A stretch of 9,365 nucleotides of DNA, from assembly GCA_910578185.1 (NCBI GenBank), contig CAJTPN010000037.1:1-9365 (forward strand). The letters run 5' to 3'. The position numbers and the translations under genes were made by a program. Source of the stretch: an uncultured Acetatifactor sp. GTDB lineage: Bacteria > Bacillota > Clostridia > Lachnospirales > Lachnospiraceae. Shown here one piece after another: positions 6,848 to 9,365 of the stretch (position 1 is its first letter; the number at the start of each line of letters is the position of its first letter). Under the pieces are notes generated by a model, which did not search any database, was not told the origin of the DNA, and saw nothing but the letters and a program-made list of their open reading frames with translations.

Positions 6848-6923
6848 TTGATTTTAAACCTGTTCGTTGCGCTTTCGTATCAGGAAAAAGATGTAGAGGA
6901 ATGGCTATGTAAAGAGATAAAAG

Positions 6924-6961
6924 TATGGAGCCACAACATTTAAAAGAGTTGTAGCTCCATA
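6924..6961. terminator. Bidirectional terminator between convergent genes
   Basis: A 14-base arm at 6924-6937 pairs with 6948-6961 around a 10-base loop. The core is ATGGAGC-C-ACAAC against GTTGT-A-GCTCCAT, with a single internal C/A mismatch. On the + strand it is followed by TGTTTTATATC; on the - strand it is followed by ACTTTTATCTCTTT, which is the better U-tract. It lies between the KTR gene and the oppositely oriented S1-repeat gene and probably ends transcripts from both sides. Confidence 0.8.
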
Positions 6962-6988
6962 TGTTTTATATCATATCTGCAAGAAATA

Positions 6989-8587
6989 TCACAGATTCTG
7001 CCGGATGATCCGGGTAATAATCCCCACAGCCACGCCCCGTTCTTCATCAATCCGGGTGACGGCAAAGCTCACATCATCCTTCTTGCCGGGAGTCCGGTAG
7101 TCGTAGCAGGAGTGGGCCACAGCGTTCACTCCGTTAGACAGGCGGATATAGACCACGCCCTTATGTACATCCGTGACCTTACCGGCATACTTGCTCTGGA
7201 TACGGCATTTTTTCAGGTTGTCATGGCTGGTGTTTTGGGACACGCTCTTGATGTCCGCTTTGATACCCATATCTTCCAGGCTGTCACGGCGCACGTTCAG
7301 GATGCGTACAAGAACCTGGTCTCCTACGGAAAAGCGTTCGTGGGCATCCCCGATCCATTCCCAGGCCAGGTCACGGGCCATGATGGAACATTCCACACCG
7401 AACACCTCTACCCGGATGACCTTCTCTGCCACGGCGATCACACGGGCCTGGGCAATGCGGCCTTCGTAAATGCGGTACATGCCTGCCGCATCCGTATCCA
7501 GATAAAAGGTCTGCCGTTTCCGGAGCATGGCTTCCTTCCGGCTGGCGACTACGCTGCGGGTTTTGGAATCAATCCCTTTTACGATGAAGTCAATCTCTGC
7601 GCCCAGCATATTGCCGAGGATCTTGTTCTGGCGCAGCATGAACTCCGCATATTCCTGTCCGGAAGGGCTGCGGCCCACGTTGATCATCATCTCTTTTAAG
7701 GGGATCACAATCCGGAATCCTTTATAGTCTACAATGGTGATGGTCTTTCCATTGTCCGTCTGCTCGATCCCGCCAAGCTGCCCGGTAAGGATGCGCCGGG
7801 TACGGTAAGCATTGTGGATCTCATGCCAGATGGCATCGTCACGGGATTCTTCCGTTTCCACTTCCCCACGTACCTCCAGTGTCAGTACCGGGGCATCTTC
7901 TTTTCTGCCTCTGGCAGTGGTACGGCGGGAAGAGGATGCAGCAGGGGGAGACGCGGTTCCGGCTGTGTCTTCAGCGGAGGGTAAAGGCGTATCTTCCGGC
8001 CCGGTTCCAGCGGGTTCCGTTTCCTCCTGCGGAATGGTGCCATCCATTCCATCTGCTGTCTCATCCGCCAGCCCGCTTTTATAGACAGCAGCAGACAGGG
8101 GATCGGGCACGTTGTCAGGTACAGCTTCCATGCTCTCCGGCATCTCTGCTTCTGGCCGCTGCGTTTCCCCGTCTGTTTCTGTAGGGGGCTCTTCTTTTTT
8201 CCTGCGGGTGGTGCGTCTGGTTTTTGCAGCGGCACTGTTTGGTTCAGGCGGGGCTGCCGATTCCGGCTGTGCTTCACCGGGGGTATCGCTTTCTTCAGAG
8301 GCGCCATGCACAGTGCCGGTGCCATCGGGATTTTCCGGCATTTCCCTGAAGATCTCTTCCTCTGTCAGTTCCGGGAGATCCCCATCTGTCCTGTCCGGGT
8401 CGGCAGCCGGTTCCTGGTCCATGCTGCCAAGCAGTTCATTTAAGTCCATGCCGTCCCCGTCAGTTTCAGGAGGGGTGCCGCCTACTTCTCCGGGGAAAGC
8501 CCCGGCTTCTGTGTCCGTTCCGTCCAAAGAATTGTTTTCTTCCATAGAAGGGTTTTCCAGTTCCATAAGTTCTTTTTTTCTTGCCAT
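6989..8587 (-). CDS. S1/OB-repeat protein with long acidic N-terminus, ICE backbone
   Basis: The 532-residue product has two distinct parts. Residues 1-265 are low complexity, rich in Glu, Asp, Pro, Thr, Gly and Ala, and probably disordered. They are interrupted by two similar basic patches: TRRTTRRKKEE near 123-133 and RRTTARGRKED near 221-231. Residues about 266-528 contain three beta-rich repeats resembling S1/OB domains, at roughly 266-350, 373-450 and 466-528. The last (YAGKVTDVHKGVVYIRLSNGVNAVAH) is closest to an S1 motif, which binds RNA or single-stranded DNA. The start is well supported: on the - strand, GGAGGT is about six bases ahead of the ATG. It follows the coupling protein gene after 71 bases on the same strand, so a role in conjugation is likely, but the exact function is unknown. 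Its high G+C fits the backbone rather than the cargo. Confidence 0.8.
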   Translation of the reverse strand: MARKKELMELENPSMEENNSLDGTDTEAGAFPGEVGGTPPETDGDGMDLNELLGSMDQEPAADPDRTDGDLPELTEEEIFREMPENPDGTGTVHGASEESDTPGEAQPESAAPPEPNSAAAKTRRTTRRKKEEPPTETDGETQRPEAEMPESMEAVPDNVPDPLSAAVYKSGLADETADGMDGTIPQEETEPAGTGPEDTPLPSAEDTAGTASPPAASSSRRTTARGRKEDAPVLTLEVRGEVETEESRDDAIWHEIHNAYRTRRILTGQLGGIEQTDNGKTITIVDYKGFRIVIPLKEMMINVGRSPSGQEYAEFMLRQNKILGNMLGAEIDFIVKGIDSKTRSVVASRKEAMLRKRQTFYLDTDAAGMYRIYEGRIAQARVIAVAEKVIRVEVFGVECSIMARDLAWEWIGDAHERFSVGDQVLVRILNVRRDSLEDMGIKADIKSVSQNTSHDNLKKCRIQSKYAGKVTDVHKGVVYIRLSNGVNAVAHSCYDYRTPGKKDDVSFAVTRIDEERGVAVGIITRIIRQNL

Positions 8588-8658
8588 GTGTTTACCTCCA
8601 TAGTGTTGTTATTCTATTTCACAGTCTCCAAAACGGACCGTTCCATAGCAGTTTCGTT

Positions 8659-9365
8659 TCAGGACATGATGGAATCTTTGTCCGCAGATACAATCCCGGC
8701 AGGTGTGCCGGAAGGGGCAGATTTTTTTGACCCGGATGCCGGAGGGGAAGGCACTTTCTGCTGTGTGCCGGAGGCTGGTGCTTTCCCCGTTCCTTTTGCT
8801 GCAGGCTTTGCCCCTGTTTTTGTGGCAGGCTTTACGGCTGCTTTTGATGTCTGCTTTGCATCCGTCTTTTGTGGTGCCGGCTTTACCGCTGGTTCCGGTG
8901 CGGCAGCAGCTTCCATCTCCAGGCGCCTCCACTCCGGGATGTGGGCGGATGCCTTGCAGGGGCGCAGCAGGGGATATTCCGGATGTTTGGAATAATCCAT
9001 CTTGTCCACCTTTAAGGTTTTCTTTCCCCGGATGATGATAAGCGCCTCGTCAATGGGCAGGCGCAGCACTTCATCCGGCGTCAGCACGGGGCGTTTCCCC
9101 ACGCCGCTGGTCTCCCGGTATTCCGGCGTGTAGTTGGAGATCCGCCAGGTGCCTAACTGTTTGGACTTGCTGGAGACCGCCACGCTGGCAAGCCCGGTGC
9201 GGGAAGAGACAAACTCCGCCGTCAGGGGATCAGTACAGCCTAAAAAGAGCTGGACGTCGCAATTCCCCAGAATCTCCTGCCAGAGATTTAAGGGATACCG
9301 GTTCTGCAGCCCGGCAAGGTTCTGGAACACGCAGGACATGGAGATGTTCCGGGAGCGGATCACGC
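8659..9365 (-). CDS. VirD4/TraG-type conjugative coupling protein, C-terminal part (5' partial)
   Basis: The visible 234 residues are the C-terminal portion of a type IV coupling protein, the membrane ATPase that brings the relaxase-DNA complex to the mating channel. Family-typical text is ISMSCVFQNLAGLQNRYP followed by ILGNCDVQLFLGCTDPLTAE, the end of the RecA-like ATPase domain with its conserved Gln (residue 14 of the visible part) and the LGC/DPLTAEFVS element. RPVLTPDEVLRLPIDEALIIIRGKK follows. Walker A and the transmembrane segments lie beyond the window. The GTG at the very edge is an internal codon, not a start. From about residue 150 the protein becomes a tail of Ala, Pro and Lys (EPAVKPAPQKTDAK and similar repeats) to the stop. 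This tail is basic, while the next gene product begins with an acidic region. The family is clear; the element type (Tn1549/CTn-like) is inferred. Confidence 0.9.
   Translation of the reverse strand, partial: VIRSRNISMSCVFQNLAGLQNRYPLNLWQEILGNCDVQLFLGCTDPLTAEFVSSRTGLASVAVSSKSKQLGTWRISNYTPEYRETSGVGKRPVLTPDEVLRLPIDEALIIIRGKKTLKVDKMDYSKHPEYPLLRPCKASAHIPEWRRLEMEAAAAPEPAVKPAPQKTDAKQTSKAAVKPATKTGAKPAAKGTGKAPASGTQQKVPSPPASGSKKSAPSGTPAGIVSADKDSIMS

Noticed and set aside
7112..7699. 195-codon open frame on the + strand
   Set aside because: It lies wholly antisense to the S1-repeat gene, whose start, ribosome binding site and repeat pattern are convincing; GC-rich DNA keeps the opposite strand open by chance.
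8112..8995. Ser/Ala-rich open frames on the + strand (8112-8603 and 8588-8995)
   Set aside because: They mirror the low-complexity acidic and Ala/Pro/Lys regions of the two - strand genes and resemble no protein family.
1..9365. CRISPR array, tRNA, rRNA, insertion sequence or integrase
   Set aside because: No regularly spaced repeats, cloverleaf, rRNA segment, transposase or recombinase motifs were seen on either strand.

Overview
The window looks like part of an integrative and conjugative element (ICE) of a gut-type Clostridia (Firmicutes). The support is strong AGGAGG-type ribosome binding sites, a VirD4/TraG-type coupling protein of the kind found in Tn1549/CTn-like elements, and a cysteine-rich KTR mini-protein typical of Tn916-family cargo regions. 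The organism is inferred from these families and from composition; no rRNA or housekeeping gene is present.

Layout: (1) 2-268, + strand, the 3' end of an unidentified, highly charged protein ending in QLSLFDI. (2) 269-718, a gene-poor stretch with a weak candidate terminator and no gene I can support. (3) 719-5132, a tightly packed + strand operon: a consensus promoter with one 15-bp palindrome in its spacer and a second just downstream, then a TetR regulator, a PEP-synthase-like phosphotransferase with the domain order of rifampicin phosphotransferase (RPH), and a 12-helix MFS exporter, with overlapping junctions throughout. (4) 5164-6847, an AT-rich + strand stretch: a 201-aa protein of unknown function, a broken DUF2087 regulator gene (single-base frameshift in a T7 run), a VOC/glyoxalase-fold protein and a 43-aa Cys-rich KTR protein. 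(5) 6924-6961, a strong hairpin serving as a terminator between convergent gene sets. (6) 6989-9365, GC-rich - strand conjugation backbone: an S1/OB-repeat protein with a long acidic N-terminus, preceded by the C-terminal part of the coupling protein, which runs off the window.

How it fits together: the operon in 719-5132 reads as a ligand-inducible detoxification unit. The TetR protein probably represses its own promoter through the two palindromes. When the ligand appears, an ATP-dependent phosphotransferase that may modify it and an exporter that may remove it are made together. The VOC protein and KTR protein look like further cargo. Composition supports a mosaic: in 60-base samples I counted 18 G+C at 6121-6180, 27 at 4681-4740 and 37 at 8221-8280. 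The most interesting object is the TetR/RPH-like/MFS operon; its substrate cannot be read from the sequence.
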